From Glandiceps talaboti (lineage: Eukaryota; Hemichordata; Enteropneusta; Spengelidae): a stretch of 64,000 nt of DNA. Position 1 is the stretch's first letter; every line of letters begins with the position of its first letter. The stretch spans positions 22,750,809-22,814,808 of the forward strand of contig NC_135563.1 of assembly GCF_964340395.1 (NCBI RefSeq), in the 5' to 3' direction. The notes below the pieces were generated by a model. It made no database searches, had not been told where the DNA came from, and saw only the letters and a list, made by a program, of their open reading frames with translations. The translations under genes were made by a program, and so were the position numbers. This document shows, piece after piece, positions 28,000 to 44,981 of the stretch.

Positions 28000-30900
28000 T
28001 AATAATTCTCCTAATAAGCCAATCATTAACACAATTTGGGTTTGGCAATGCGATCCAGTTTGAATTGCATATGTTCTTATATTTTTCATACAGAGTGTAT
28101 TTAAGATTTACTTGGATAGGATAAGAAAATTACTACAATAGGTTGAAGTACGAATGTATTTACATCTTTTGTAATACACAACATTTCACCATAAACACAC
28201 TGGCGTCAGAATCCTTATGACTCGATAATTTTAATGTAATTGCACATAGCTTTATCTAATCTTAATAATTGACTGGGAGGACTATGTCACTTCAAGATCA
28301 ATTCTTATCTCTGTGATGAGTACGATCCCGTATGACCTATAACCATCAGTATCGTATTGACAAATTGGGAATTCTGCGTAGCTGTACCATTACGAGCACT
28401 TCCTAATTTCTGAAATGAACTCTTTCGAAATTGGATCTTGCTTGCTGCCAGCTGGTGAAACATATCTGCGGTGTGTGCATTTCTCTTCACTGGAGAAAAA
28501 TGCCATCACCTTGAAGATTCAGTTGACAGGCTGTCAGTTCAGATTCACCACACAAACCCATAACACTGTAAACTGCCGATTTGTTAAAACTGTAATGATC
28601 TTGTAAATGTTGTTCATAGAATGTCAAGATAGTCTGTTAATTCGTACTCATATCCTTGTTGAATTAAATTAATCAGCATATCGCAGTATAGTACACATTA
28701 TATTTTATATTATGATGTAATTAACGATATGTTAATGACTACGTACTCATATAATTCAAAGATCACGAAAGAAATAAGCATGTGAATATAGTTATATTTG
28801 TGTAATTGTCTAATTAATCAATACTGATCACGCGTGTGCGATTTATGTTTGACCAAAGGAATGAACAAAGTACGATTATTCATAAATATTTTCAATTCAA
28901 CTTGTCTTGTTAGTTACTTGGCATTGGTATGACAACAAACAACTCAGAGACCTCCCTACCTTTATTGCATTACAGTTTTTGTTCCCCAAGGCCCACTAGA
29001 AATTTAAAAAAGACAATATTAGAAGGTTTGTATTCATTGTGTGTTGTTGTACATGACGTTGGGTTGACAGCACAATTACCAACACTCTTTGTAATCAGTT
29101 GAAGTCTTATTGAAAAATGATGCTACCGTCCGGACTGTATTTGGTAGGATTTATCATGATATTTCACTTAGCGTTCAGCGTCAGAGGTTTACTAACGACC
29201 TGTGACCTGTACATTTTATTATTGCAATTGGTTTTAGTAACATGTCCGCCATTTTCAATCATTTTGCATCTAATAGTATGCCGGAACTTAATTGGACGGT
29301 GGCATTGTAGACATACAACTACGATTCTCATTAGGTCTCAACGTCCAAATAAAGGAAGATAATCTGAGGTTATCATTGCTAGCATGCTGTCGTAAAACTA
29401 CGAACTGCCTTTTTCCTAAAATATGACATAATTATAATATATAAACCTTTCAAACATCTATGTCATGTCCTTGTTCTTAAACTATATTCTATAACAACTG
29501 CAAACTATACCAATATGTCGCAACTGTTGCCATAATCTATATGTCAGTGCGATATGATATCCAGTTTTCTGTATATTGTATATTGCATAGTGTGTTTTGA
29601 TACAGACCCATACATTGTAATTGCCTTATTTTAAAATAAATTATCAACTTTGTGTCTCTATCGACTACTCACTATTCGATGACGTACATGTAGGTGTCTT
29701 CAACCCACACACTTTTTCTATTTTATCATTAATGATCACTTCTATCATATTTCTTGTCGGTACCATTGCATATACCATGCATCCACAGACTATGAGTCAT
29801 CTAGGTTTCTAGCTTGTGACTATTTTTAACTAGTTTATAATTTGGCTTAGGTGTGGAAACAAAAAAAAATCCTCTTATTTAGTTACGCGTTGCAAGATAT
29901 ATTATCGCTTGTTGCCTAATTGGGTGAAGGAGAAGGAAAACACGAACACACGTTCTATTTTATGGTTTAATGAATCGAAACCAGGGAGATGGTGTATAGG
30001 TAGATTATCACAAAGTGATGATAGTCATAGTTTAGTAAGCATGTTGACCTGGACAATGAAGTAGGATTGACCCGTGGTCAAAACATGTTTACATTTTATG
30101 TAAATCTGAGCATTTACTTTGTATGTACATTTCTTGGTAGTGAATTATGAGTTGAGTTGTTGAAGTTAAATCAGTTAGCAGAGAATTGCCATACTAGATT
30201 GACATATGGCTGAATTTCGTGGCAAACAAGTTGTCTACATAAGAACAATGTAAACAACGCGGGGACACTGTAATTTAGATACTAACTGTAGTATGCTGCT
30301 GGAGTCATTTAAGGAGAAATTCTAAACTCTAGGATTGCAAGCTCAACGTCGAATATCGTACATCGACTGTGAACTGTGTGTGGAACAGAACATGTCGTAT
30401 GTATCTTCGACATCCTCTACGATTTTCGTGCTGTGTTACGTATCTATGGGTAGTTTCAAGTCCGCACTTCAACAAAGAACAGACTAACTCTGTGAGTAGT
30501 TGATATTTTTAGCCACAACCAAAGATTAATAGTATTAAAGTGTGTATTTTAATTTATTAAGCTAGTTTATAGTTTTAATACAAGCAATTCTGCTGTACAA
30601 CGTGTTATATTTTTATTCTACTTTGGTAATAAGACCAGTTTGAGTGAAAGTTGTGAATTCTTAATGTTGTCTGTGTTTTTCCCTCCTATATCTTCATTTT
30701 TGTGAACCATCCCTAACCCATCTTGTACATCATCAAAACTCGGCTTTCGTGATAATACCCTGAAGGTGAAATGTGCATATTTCTATATGCCGCGAGGATA
30801 ATGGCCGAACTATCTCTTCTTTTTTCACGTTCAAGGTCATCGAAAGTCACTTTACCGTAATTTTGCATATAGTTCCTACTTATGGAAGTACAGTAGAGTC

Positions 30901-31054
30901 TTTTAGAATTGGCGGTATAGTAATTATTTAGGCTTAACATTTCATTAAAACGTTGAGGCAGCTCCCTTTAAAAACTAAATTATGAGGGAATAACTGTAAT
31001 ATATCATGACTACTAAATCAATCACATTGTGCATATTATAGCAAGAGGAAATTT
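28000..31054. other. Intergenic
   Basis: No gene recognised. ORFs at 28415-28606, 29117-29362 and 29621-29812 lack motifs. Confidence 0.55.
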
Positions 31055-31107
31055 ACAACACAACACAATACAACACAACACAACACAACACAACACAACA
31101 CAACAAC
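31055..31107. repeat. (ACAAC)n pentanucleotide microsatellite
   Basis: About ten ACAAC units with one ACAAT. It is related in unit to the array at 22346-22475. Confidence 0.95.
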
Positions 31108-31755
31108 GTTAACAGCCTTTTCGTTGAAGCGAGAATGTTAAAGTCTTACTATACAAATATCAATATTTTAAAATTGGCGAATTGACAATTGATAAAACCA
31201 GAATGGAAAGATTTGATAAGAGACCTGTCAACTCGATTTGATATTCTTTGTCGTAATTTATCCAATTTATCCAATTTATCTAATGATATTAGATAGGCAG
31301 GCCTCTTTCTTTAAGTGAGTGGAAAAGGATCGGCTGTGTAACAACGAGTCATTTGTACTGATGGTAATACATTTGAATCTACATAGTACCTTATTTAGTC
31401 ATTTTATCCGTTTGTTTAGGCCTAATAAAACGCTCAATTTTAGAATAGGTAGATTTTTTATTTTATATTTTCTTTTCAGTTGTGTGTATCTAGGTCAGGT
31501 AGTTATGAGTTTTCAAAAAGGTGTCTGTTATACGTTTCTTCCCATCACAAGTACAGCCATTACAGATTGGAAGAACAGTTCTATATTGTCCTTTTACATG
31601 TAAGTTGATGCCAGTTTCTGCGTCCACTATTTCTGGCGAGACTTCACACAATTTTCATGATTTAATTATTTTTTTCTCGTACATGTAAAAAAACCATTTA
31701 GGGTCGACAGTGAAAAACTAGGTGGAGTCAGATAACCGGAATCAAACAATGGATG

Positions 31756-31923
31756 CAATACCTGTTACTATAGTTATCTGTGACAATACCTGTTACTATA
31801 GTTATCTGTGACAATACCTGTTACTATAGTTATCTGTGACAATACCTGTTACTATAGTTATCTGTGACAATACCTGTTACTATAGCTATCTCTGATAATA
31901 CCTGTTACTGTAGTTATCAATGA
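31756..31923. repeat. 28-bp minisatellite, six units
   Basis: Six copies at exactly 28-base spacing (31756, 31784, 31812, 31840, 31868, 31896), each with AATACCTGTTACTATAG followed by TTATCTGTGA. The first four copies are essentially identical and the last two diverge. Confidence 0.9.
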
Positions 31924-32065
31924 CAATGTGTACACACGTGCATCGTCACATGTGTCCACAATTTTTACCAGTTACATGTACTTCCGGGTCATGATACGTC
32001 ACTAACACGTGACTTGTGGGGATTCCACTTCTGTATATCTGGGAAATCGTTTCTGTTGCGGAAAT

Positions 32066-32494
32066 GTCTGACATCGCGGAAATTGCTTTGAAACTGTTAT
32101 CATTGAGAGCGCTGAAATTGCTTTGAACTCTGTCATTGAGAGCGCTGAAATTGCTTTGAAGTCTGTCATTGAGAGCGCTGAAATTAATTTGAAACACCTA
32201 GTCATTGAGAGCGCTGAAATTGCATTGAACTCTGTCATTGAGAGCGCTGAAATTGCTTTGAACTCTGTCATTGAGAGCGCTGAAATTGCTTTGATCTCTG
32301 TCATTGAGAGCGCTGAAATTGCTTTAAACTGTCATTGACATCGCAGAAATTGCTTTGAAACGCCCAGTCATTGAGAGTGCTGAAATTGCTTTGAACTCTA
32401 TCATCGAGAGCGCTGAAATTGCCTTGAACTCTGCTCTGTCATTGAGAGCACGGAAATTGCTTTGAAACGCCCAGTCATTGAGAGCGCGGAAATT
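32066..32494. repeat. 33/36-bp minisatellite, about 13 units
   Basis: Units start TCATTGAGAGCGCTGAAATT at 32100, 32133, 32166, 32202, 32235, 32268, 32301 and onward. Most spacings are 33, with variants of 36, 31 and 38 bases and a degenerate first unit (CTGACATCGCGG). Because 33 is a multiple of three, the array reads open in several frames on both strands (for example repeated VIESAEIALNS). These are repeat artefacts rather than a supported gene. Confidence 0.85.
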
Positions 32495-33246
32495 GTACCC
32501 CTCGTCCACCGTATGATTTTGACGTGAAATTGATTTTAACATATTAAAGCCAAGTTCAACATTTTCCAAGATGAGTAAAACTCAAAATAGATGAATGGGT
32601 GTTGCGGACTCAAGGAGTGCAAATTAAATTTCGTATATTCAGGAAATAATATCGAAAAAATGTTACGCATTCTGCAACATGACAAGTCTATAACATTGCT
32701 ATACTTCAATAATAACATTTGCACCAGTGCTAGACTTCTTTTCAAGTAGGCTATGTCTTCAAGATTCACATTAGAATTTATTACATATGTACCACACTGT
32801 ACATTGATGTACCGTTAAAAATTAAATCGGTATTTTCAAAGGTGATTATGCAAATGAATTCTGCCAGACTAGATATATTTTTTTTGCGATTTTCCGGGAT
32901 ATGTTGATACATGTGTTGAAAGCTATAATACAGCGTGGAGTTGGTCACGGACTCGTTCACTTTAAATCTGTTCGAAACTACTATCGTAAGTCACAGGGGA
33001 TTTCACTCTACATGTATTTGTCTACTTTCAGAGTTTGATTCATCTTTAGAGATTCGAGTACATTCATAAAATTGTTATCATTGTGCACTACCTGTAACTG
33101 GGTATTATTTTTTCAATCAGACAACCAACAAAATATTCACTGAAATCACACATAATACCAATAATAGACATAGTACACGTCAATTAGAGGTCTATTGTAT
33201 CTATAAAAATAATAGTTCATAAGTCGAAATTAATTGTGATTCATTT

Positions 33247-33259
33247 GGGGGGGGGGGGG
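33247..33259. repeat. G13 homopolymer
   Basis: Thirteen consecutive G. Similar runs: C13 at 37641-37653, G10 at 34457-34466, G10 at 41964-41973 and C12 at 13941-13952. Confidence 0.9.
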
Positions 33260-34385
33260 ATTTTCGGGTGCAAATCCCAAATCTATTTGAGTGGATATAT
33301 TGAACCATACTGTCTACTGTAATAAACCTACAGGTGATCCAGGGTGTACATGTACGATATTACGAGTAAATCATACCTCACAAAACAATCTGTAAAGAAC
33401 GTTCCAGTTTCAGCTTATGCACTTTAATACTGCAGCAGAATTTGATGACATTCGTATTATATGGGTGTATGAAATACTATTCTCAGTCGTAACACTACAT
33501 TTTCACTTGAATCAGGCTCGTTCATTGTATACTAAATGGCAGCCAGAGAAATAATATTTCATTTCTGCCTAAAGTCAATGTATATCAGTTCTATTCCCAT
33601 ACGCATAACATGGCTGTCTTTCAAGATTCCTATTATCGGAAATAGCAGTAGACACATTTTAATCCAACATTGTTGTTGCATGATGTTATTTATTGGATAG
33701 ATGACAGTGGAAACTTTGGGAGCCGGGGGTCGAAAAGTTGAAAATATTACATGTACTGTAAAAAAAAAAAGTGCGCTCATTAGGTTTCAACCATTAGAAT
33801 TTTATCGAGTATGTCATGATCATAAACGTCTATGAAGTGGAAATTATTTATGATTAGCAATCAATGTAACTAACCATTTGTGGCATAATTTGAAAAATGC
33901 GAACATATTTTACTGATATATTTCATCATTTTAACAACGTAACAAGACAAACGGAAGAAATATTATCGCTCTCATATCGCTTTTTCTCTAAATATATAGA
34001 TTATCTGGAATTTACCATAGAAGCAAATTATTTGTGTTAGACAATTACTAATATTGTATCAAAATGAATTCAAATATTTAAGGTAAGTATGACAAAATGG
34101 GTAACAGTAACCTGTACAGGTTTCCAAAGTGTTCTCAAATCTGTAAGTTATTACTGGCTGAATTAGAATATCTGCGTTGTTTACGTGCATCTGTACTGCA
34201 TTGTACTTTCATACAGAATCCAGTTTAACATACTGAACCCTAGTGTTGACGTCACCAGTAACCACATAAGTCAACGCGGTTTTCATTAGCGTCAATGATA
34301 AACCCAGCGGATTAGGATGTATTGAAGGTTTTGGAAAAATCCAGACAGAACGGAATTCTGCAATACATGAAATAAAATTGTACCA

Positions 34386-34505
34386 CCTAGGTGCATCATA
34401 CAAAGAACGGTTATTCGATCATTGTCGACACCATGTGCTACACCTGCATTACTATAGGGGGGGGGGTAGAATAAGTCGATCTCCTTGATCTATTTTGACC
34501 CTCTT
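34386..34505 (+). repeat. Interspersed repeat family Y, copy 2, with a G10 run
   Basis: It aligns with 13181-13300. After the shared GCATTACTATA it carries a run of ten G (34457-34466) not present in the other copy. Confidence 0.6.
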
Positions 34506-35426
34506 GAGTGAGGTAAGCCATTATAATTGCTGGTATTGGTAACTAGAATTACCAATTTCGTCTACGAGAAAAAAGCTCTTAAAGCTACACTAGCTGTAAC
34601 TGGGGTATTATCCAACAACCAACAATATAAACACAGTCATTTGAAACAAAAAATAATGTGAATTTTCCAAAAGCGCATCGACTTTGAGTTATCCTAACTT
34701 TTACCTAATTTGGGGACCCTAAATTTTATTGCATATATTTTCAGTACATATATTCAATTTTTATGCTGAAAGTATAGATAAGAAAATGATGGTAGATCTT
34801 ATACTTATACTAACAATAAGTTGAAATCTTGATTCATTGGGGCGTACTCGAATGGTTTTATCTACAGGGCATTCAATACATCTCATGGTGAACAATATTA
34901 CGAGTAAGTCATTAATCTAAAAAAATAAATAGTTTCAAAAAAGGTTCCCAGTTACACCTTAATGTACAGTAGAGCTAAAATTCCATCCTACGAACCAGAG
35001 ACCTCAGAGTCAGTGATATGAGTAACACGAAATTCAATTCTTTTGGATTAGAACGCATTCACATTCGTTGATGTTATGACAACTGGGCGGTAATCATTCA
35101 TGCAATTGATTGCATTGGTTTTTAGTAAAAGGGGATGCGAGACTTCCACTGAATAGCAGGAATGCTTCATTTCTAAAAGAATACAAATTGAGATATATTT
35201 GTTAACTTAGGGATACTTACTGATTTTAAAATAAAATAAGAGACGATGTCCATTCACGACCTAACACTTTTTGGGCAGTGAGGCTTGTACAGAGCTTTGG
35301 TATATTGTAAATAGTCTGAAGTGCAAAAATAATCGAGAGATCAGAAGAACAGAAATATTACCTTGAGCGAGTGAATAGGTATCTATTAACTTGTGATATC
35401 AAAGAGAATTTTATCCTCTACGGATG

Positions 35427-35556
35427 GCGGTAAACATTTGACCATGTTCCCGACAGGAGCATTCATGTATAAAAATGTAACATTGACGTTTGAAGGATAT
35501 TTCCTATCATACAATAATGGTAACAAGGGAACAAAACCCTGACGTATAAAGAATAC
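35427..35556 (+). repeat. Interspersed repeat family X, copy 2
   Basis: See the blocks shared with 25827-25956 in inverse orientation. Part of the segment (AACATTTGACCATGTTCCCG) also recurs near 7596 with two changes. Confidence 0.65.
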
Positions 35557-38129
<2,573 letters not shown>

Positions 38130-38218
38130 AACGCAAACCTAGCGCCTGTATGTGTTTATGCAGGCAACTGTACTCAAAAGATCTCCTTACCTATCGTAAA
38201 GGAAGAGAATTTTATTAT

Positions 38219-38219
<1 letters not shown>

Positions 38220-38253
<34 letters not shown>

Positions 38254-38254
38254 G
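38220..38254. repeat. (TCTG)n microsatellite
   Basis: About eight TCTG units, about 95 bases after the GA/GT array. Confidence 0.95.
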
Positions 38255-38358
38255 AAGGTTTGCCCATCTGTTTGTCCTTCTCTGAACACGATATCTCAAA
38301 AAATATTGCATCACTTCTAATGACACTGGACAACAATTATTACAAAGTGCACATGTCC

Positions 38359-40124
<1,766 letters not shown>

Positions 40125-40162
40125 TTGTGTTTGGAACAAAAGTGTGATTTGTTCCTACGACA

Positions 40163-40196
40163 GAATTTTTTACAATTGTTTAACTTTGTATTACAG
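40163..40196 (+). promoter_or_regulatory. Probable splice acceptor upstream of the peptide-receptor exon
   Basis: A T-rich tract ends in TTACAG at 40191-40196, 45 bases before the first ATG of the receptor frame. This suggests a 5' UTR exon further upstream, within the peptide-receptor transcript. The sequence after the acceptor is also open in the receptor frame, so an upstream exon could add coding residues. No partner donor was identified. Confidence 0.5.
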
Positions 40197-40241
40197 ATTG
40201 CCTTCTGGGGACCGACGACGATTTTAGAGGTGTCTGTAACA

Positions 40242-41504
40242 ATGTCTAGTATAGGATCACTCCACTGGCTAGCAGAAAATGGCTCGAATTCATCAATGCT
40301 CACCTTCGGTGAGAGGAGGGAGTTGCCAGGGACAATTTTACTCAGAAATATATCATGGCTGACGATTCTCCTTTACTCATTTGTCTTTATCATCGGATCG
40401 ATTGGAAATGCTCTTTTAGTTGGCACTGTTATTTGCTATAGAAGTTTACACAATGTCACCAACTTCTTCATCGCAAACCTAGCCGCGTCAGACTTTATCA
40501 TGTGTATATTTTGCATTCCATGGACACTGGCACACAGTCTGATGGATGACTGGATCTTCGGGGAATCGATGTGTCGTTTTGTTCCTATGGTACAAGCAAT
40601 ATCTGTCTACGTCTCTGTGATGTCGCATGTCGTTATTGCGATAGATAGATACTTTGCCATCATGCATCCATTGAGAGCCCGCCTGACATTAACAGCATGC
40701 TCCGTAATAATCGCGGTCTCGTGGCTCATTGCATGTTGCTTGGCATCTCCCATAGCAGCTTACACTCACCAGTTCGATTTACGTTCATTTGGACTCGGCA
40801 TAGTTTGTTTTGAGTTATGGCCAACTCCATCTCGTCGGACAACATACGGTATATCATTGCTTCTAATCCAGTACATCACTCCACTAATAATTGTTACAGT
40901 CATTTACACCAGAATGTCCTTAAACTTAAACCGACGAGTCGCACCTGGTGTTATCACCGACGAACAAGAATACGTTGAAACAAGACGTAAACAAAGAACG
41001 AACCGATTGCTTGTTGCAGTCATAGCTAGCTTTGCTCTATCCTGGTTGCCCTTCAACGTGGTCATGGTGGTAACTGACATTAATGTCAACCTCATTGACA
41101 GTACATATTTCAATGTCACTTTTTTATTTTGTCACATATTGGCTATGAGTTCTACATGCTACAACCCCTTCATATATGCGTGGTTACATTCTAAATTTCA
41201 CGGGAAAGTCAAAAACATATTACCATGTTGGCGCCGTAGCCATGGTAAGAACGATGTCGTAATACTAAACATTCACTGCAATCACGACAAGAATTCAGAT
41301 TCGTCAGAAAGAAAGCTAGCGACAATTTCTAGTCAGGAAGTTGCAACTTTCCACTCACAAAATGGGCATAATCTTCCCCATTCAAGTGAGTTTACCACTA
41401 CGACGCCATCTCGGAACGAATCAAGTCAACTTAATGCTGAGAATAGTGCAGAATGTAAATATATACCTGTCTACCATTTTGAGGAAGGAGAATCTCGAAT
41501 TTGA
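40242..41504 (+). CDS. Neuropeptide Y / prolactin-releasing peptide receptor-like GPCR
   Basis: A 420-residue class A peptide receptor. Landmarks: N-glycosylation sites N13, N16 and N36 in the ectodomain, N56 (1.50), D84 (2.50), C111 (3.25) with ECL2 C189, D135-R136-Y137, W161 (4.50), P214 (5.50), FALSWLP 264-270 (Ser replaces the usual Cys6.47), NPFIY 308-312 and a possible palmitoylated C329. Q118 (3.32), D279 (6.59), H298 (7.39), the ECL2 string CFELWP and the TM7 string AMSSTCYNPFIYAWLH match neuropeptide Y and PrRP receptors. Known members of this group bind amidated RF/RY peptides, with D6.59 contacting the ligand arginine. The Ser/Thr-rich C-terminal tail of about 90 residues is typical for arrestin regulation. 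The open frame continues upstream to about 40125 without another ATG. A pyrimidine-rich stretch ending in TTACAG at 40191-40196 looks like a splice acceptor, so the exon probably begins at 40197 and the ATG at 40242 (A at -3) is the likely start. Exact ligand and orthology are unresolved. Confidence 0.93.
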   Translation: MSSIGSLHWLAENGSNSSMLTFGERRELPGTILLRNISWLTILLYSFVFIIGSIGNALLVGTVICYRSLHNVTNFFIANLAASDFIMCIFCIPWTLAHSLMDDWIFGESMCRFVPMVQAISVYVSVMSHVVIAIDRYFAIMHPLRARLTLTACSVIIAVSWLIACCLASPIAAYTHQFDLRSFGLGIVCFELWPTPSRRTTYGISLLLIQYITPLIIVTVIYTRMSLNLNRRVAPGVITDEQEYVETRRKQRTNRLLVAVIASFALSWLPFNVVMVVTDINVNLIDSTYFNVTFLFCHILAMSSTCYNPFIYAWLHSKFHGKVKNILPCWRRSHGKNDVVILNIHCNHDKNSDSSERKLATISSQEVATFHSQNGHNLPHSSEFTTTTPSRNESSQLNAENSAECKYIPVYHFEEGESRI

Positions 41505-42067
41505 TTACTTTACATTTCTGGCATTGAGTGCGTTCCCGCCATATTTGTTCACTAAATTTTTGCTTTTTTCACAATTTTTGAAACTGATCTTAGACTGCGC
41601 TATCTATAATCGTTATTTATATTATTCGTGTCAACTATATATTCAAGTCAACACCGGCTTGTTTTTAATTTGGGCTTGCTTTTTTGTTTTTCAGACAAAA
41701 GTAAGGTTTGTAGGGATACGAAACTAGTCTTTATTTATTTACTAAAATAAGTCATTAATACGCTTTAGTTGAACAATTTTGATAATTAATTTTAGACGAA
41801 CTGAGTCTAGAATCATTCTTTAAGATTTGCTTGGCGCCATTTCATTTTTAAAAACAAACTTCAAAAAATGTCAGTATTGTAGAGTAGTTAGTCTATTACA
41901 CAATAGACATTGTTGGAGAAGAACTTTCCAACGTTTATGATTGCGCATGCACGGAATATTCTAGGGGGGGGGGACAATTGTGAAGACTTTATTGTGACAG
42001 TAATACCAGTAACATACTGTTCCTGTCATGTATGTTTTGAGTCAACACAAGTTACTTTTTAACCATG

Positions 42068-42127
42068 GTTTGTTTGTTTGTTTGTGTGTGTGTTTGTTTG
42101 TATTGCTAGTTATTATTATTATTATTA
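42068..42127. repeat. (TTTG)n/(TG)n and (TTA)n microsatellites
   Basis: TTTG units with a GTGTGT interruption are followed by about five ATT units. The site lies about 570 bases past the peptide-receptor stop codon, so it could be in that transcript's 3' UTR; an AATAAA occurs at 42568-42573. Confidence 0.85.
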
Positions 42128-42573
42128 CAATGTAATAAGTTGTTGATAAGTTTAAAGTTCGATAAGCGTTGAAAGTGACTTTAGTTTAGAATCATGGATG
42201 TCATATTTATTCTAAGATTTGACTCAATTTCTGTTTATCGTGACCAAATGTGTTTGTAAATCTGTCAATGTATTACAGTAGGCACGTCAGCTACTAATGA
42301 TCGAACATTCTGGCGTAAATATGTACAACTGATTATTTTACTGCAACGGTGCTATCATTAATCAGTCATTCCTGTCATTTACGGTTTGAGCAAAGACCAA
42401 TTGAACCTCCCCTTATTTGTGTGTTTGTATTTTGAGCACAGAACTCACATTTGACACTTAGTCATTAATGTTACCAGTAAGTTCAGAGATCAACACCCAG
42501 TTTTTATTTGTATATCAGACAACTAAAAGAATTTGAATGTATTTTAATGCATTGTCAGTGATGAATTAATAAA

Positions 42574-44981
42574 ACAAGTATAAAGCCAAGTACTACGTGT
42601 GTGTGGTGCATATATTGTTTTCAAGCTGAAGGGTAGGTCATGAACAGATAATGAAAACTAATGAAGCAGTATATCCCCTTCAGCATGACGGGTAGAAACA
42701 AAGCAAGTCTACTCATTCCAACATAAGTATAATATTCATGGGTTTGTTGATTTTATATATTTAGCTCTCTTCTACTTTGTCTACTTCGACATTAATTCTC
42801 ATCAAAGCATATTAACAAAACGCTGATACTCTCGAATGTTAGAGTTGGGCCACAGTGCAGGCCGGCTTCAATTTGATAAATATATTTAGAACGATAGCGA
42901 GAGGCCCCACAAAGACGCATTCTTTTATACAGGTGAATTCTGAAATATTTGGTTGACGCACCTGTGAGGCATCCAAATGTTTATGTATTTGAATAAGAAT
43001 CAAATCTTACCATCAACTGGACAGGAGTGCAACTGATAATGCAAATCCACATTATGAAATCTATAATTAAAGGCCTATTATTCAATCCCAGGTTCTCGCA
43101 TTACTTCTGCTTAATTAATGAGTCATATCAAATAGAAATACTCTTTCGTCCAGGACCAAAGTTTTCTATAGGTCTAACAAACATAATTTTTACTTCCACA
43201 TCTTTACCTATATATTTACATTCTGTGAATCAAGACGCTCAAATGTTTGCTATTAATTTTACACATATTAATAGGTACCTATAATCTTGGGATCCAATTT
43301 CTGTTAAACTGTGAGAGGGATATAAAACGTTATAGATAACACTGAGACTGATACGACGATGAGTAATTGAGTCGGGATCTTCCATGACACTAAGTATAGG
43401 GCTGACTATAGCATTCACAGTCGACTGTGAGGGCGCTTTTCTTCCATCTGTGTGTCCCATGGGGGTGTTACCTTTGCTATGTTACCACTAGTCCATTCAG
43501 TCATGAAGCACTGCTGCAATTGATCACATTTCTGACTTAAGAATGCATTGTTCACTATATACGCATGCACTGTTTGATATTGTCATATATAGCATCTTCA
43601 CACTGGGGGATTTATTTATTGTACCTGTGACTTGTACCAAATTTAGAAATATAGACATTCGATATGATTACTTGAATACATGCCAATATAAATTGGTAAA
43701 TGTCAAAGAGGAAGTCCCGATGGGTTAAATAATATATGCTTATGGATAAATTCGATCAATTTATCATTTGTATTCATCTTATTTGCAATGTCCGTAGGCA
43801 TAGACATTGTCGACATATACATGTGCGTACGTGTATAGACATAAGAGTGCGATCATCGGACTATATGTCGATGACTCGATGATTGTCGGTGGAGTGAATG
43901 GACGGATGAATTGATGGATGGAAATCAGTGAATAGTTTAGGTAAATGAGAACAAAAGTAACTAATGGGAAACGTCTTAACTCTAACGTTGAAGTGTCTAC
44001 TTGAGACTACAATTAGTCCACTTTGTATTTTGGGGGCATTGTGTTGGCTGTTTATATATATATGATGTCATGAAGAAGGTATTATCTCGACTTCAGACCC
44101 ATATGTTTGAGGGCGTAGTAGTATGTGCATGTACATCTCGATCACCCGTGTCTACTCTGTAGATGTAGGCAACTTTTGCGTCTTTATAAACAAATAAACC
44201 ACTGTATTTCTTCATTGTTTATTGTAGGAAACATCCTATGGAGTACGTTATGTATTTGATGTTGACCACACACCATGTAATATAACACATGTAACATTCT
44301 CCGCTTATAAATTTCAGCAAATGTATCGTCCGTAGTGGATAGGCCTACATATTCACTGCACGTGCCTAAACCCTTGCACTGGTCCGATCCAATATCCAGA
44401 TATTGCATTGGTCGAATGCAATATTATGACAATGTTATGCACTCTTAAGAAGCACATATTAACTAAAGAAATCATGCATTTGTCTTCAATATTTCATCCC
44501 AAATTGTATCATTTAAGTACACCATGTGACGTTTGTTAGTTTTATGCATTGTTAAGTCACAACTATGTAATTTTATATTGAAAAACTAGATTTCATGAAT
44601 TCAATGCCTACACTTTGCTTACATCAGAGCTGTACACGTACACTCGTAATATATGTTTCAGAAGTAAAGAATTTATGAGCTTATCAAATTCGAGGTCTGT
44701 TTGCAGGTAACAAAATGCAACTTTTACACCAAAATTAGGGTCAAACATAAATCGTCTTGTCAATGGAAGTGTTTTCTATTTACTTGACACCCAAACTGTC
44801 TCATACTGTTATGTTGAAATAAATGGTAAATGATGGCTAACTTTCAGGTGTTTGCAATTAAAGAAGTTGATAAAATAAGCGAACGATATATCAAATAGAG
44901 TAAATGAGAATACGATAATATTTTGAAATACATCTCACACGTAGCACGTACACTACAACTGCACTGATTGTTAATCAAATG
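42574..44981. other. Intergenic
   Basis: No gene recognised between the peptide receptor and the 88-bp tandem array. Confidence 0.55.

Noticed and set aside
32123-32338. Repeat protein with 11-residue units
   Set aside because: Frames open on both strands come from the 33-bp unit length. No start context, domain or flanking coding sequence supports a gene.
40125-40241. N-terminal extension of the peptide receptor starting at 40125
   Set aside because: The frame is open but begins with TTG rather than ATG, and a splice-acceptor-like TTACAG lies inside it. The first ATG is 40242.
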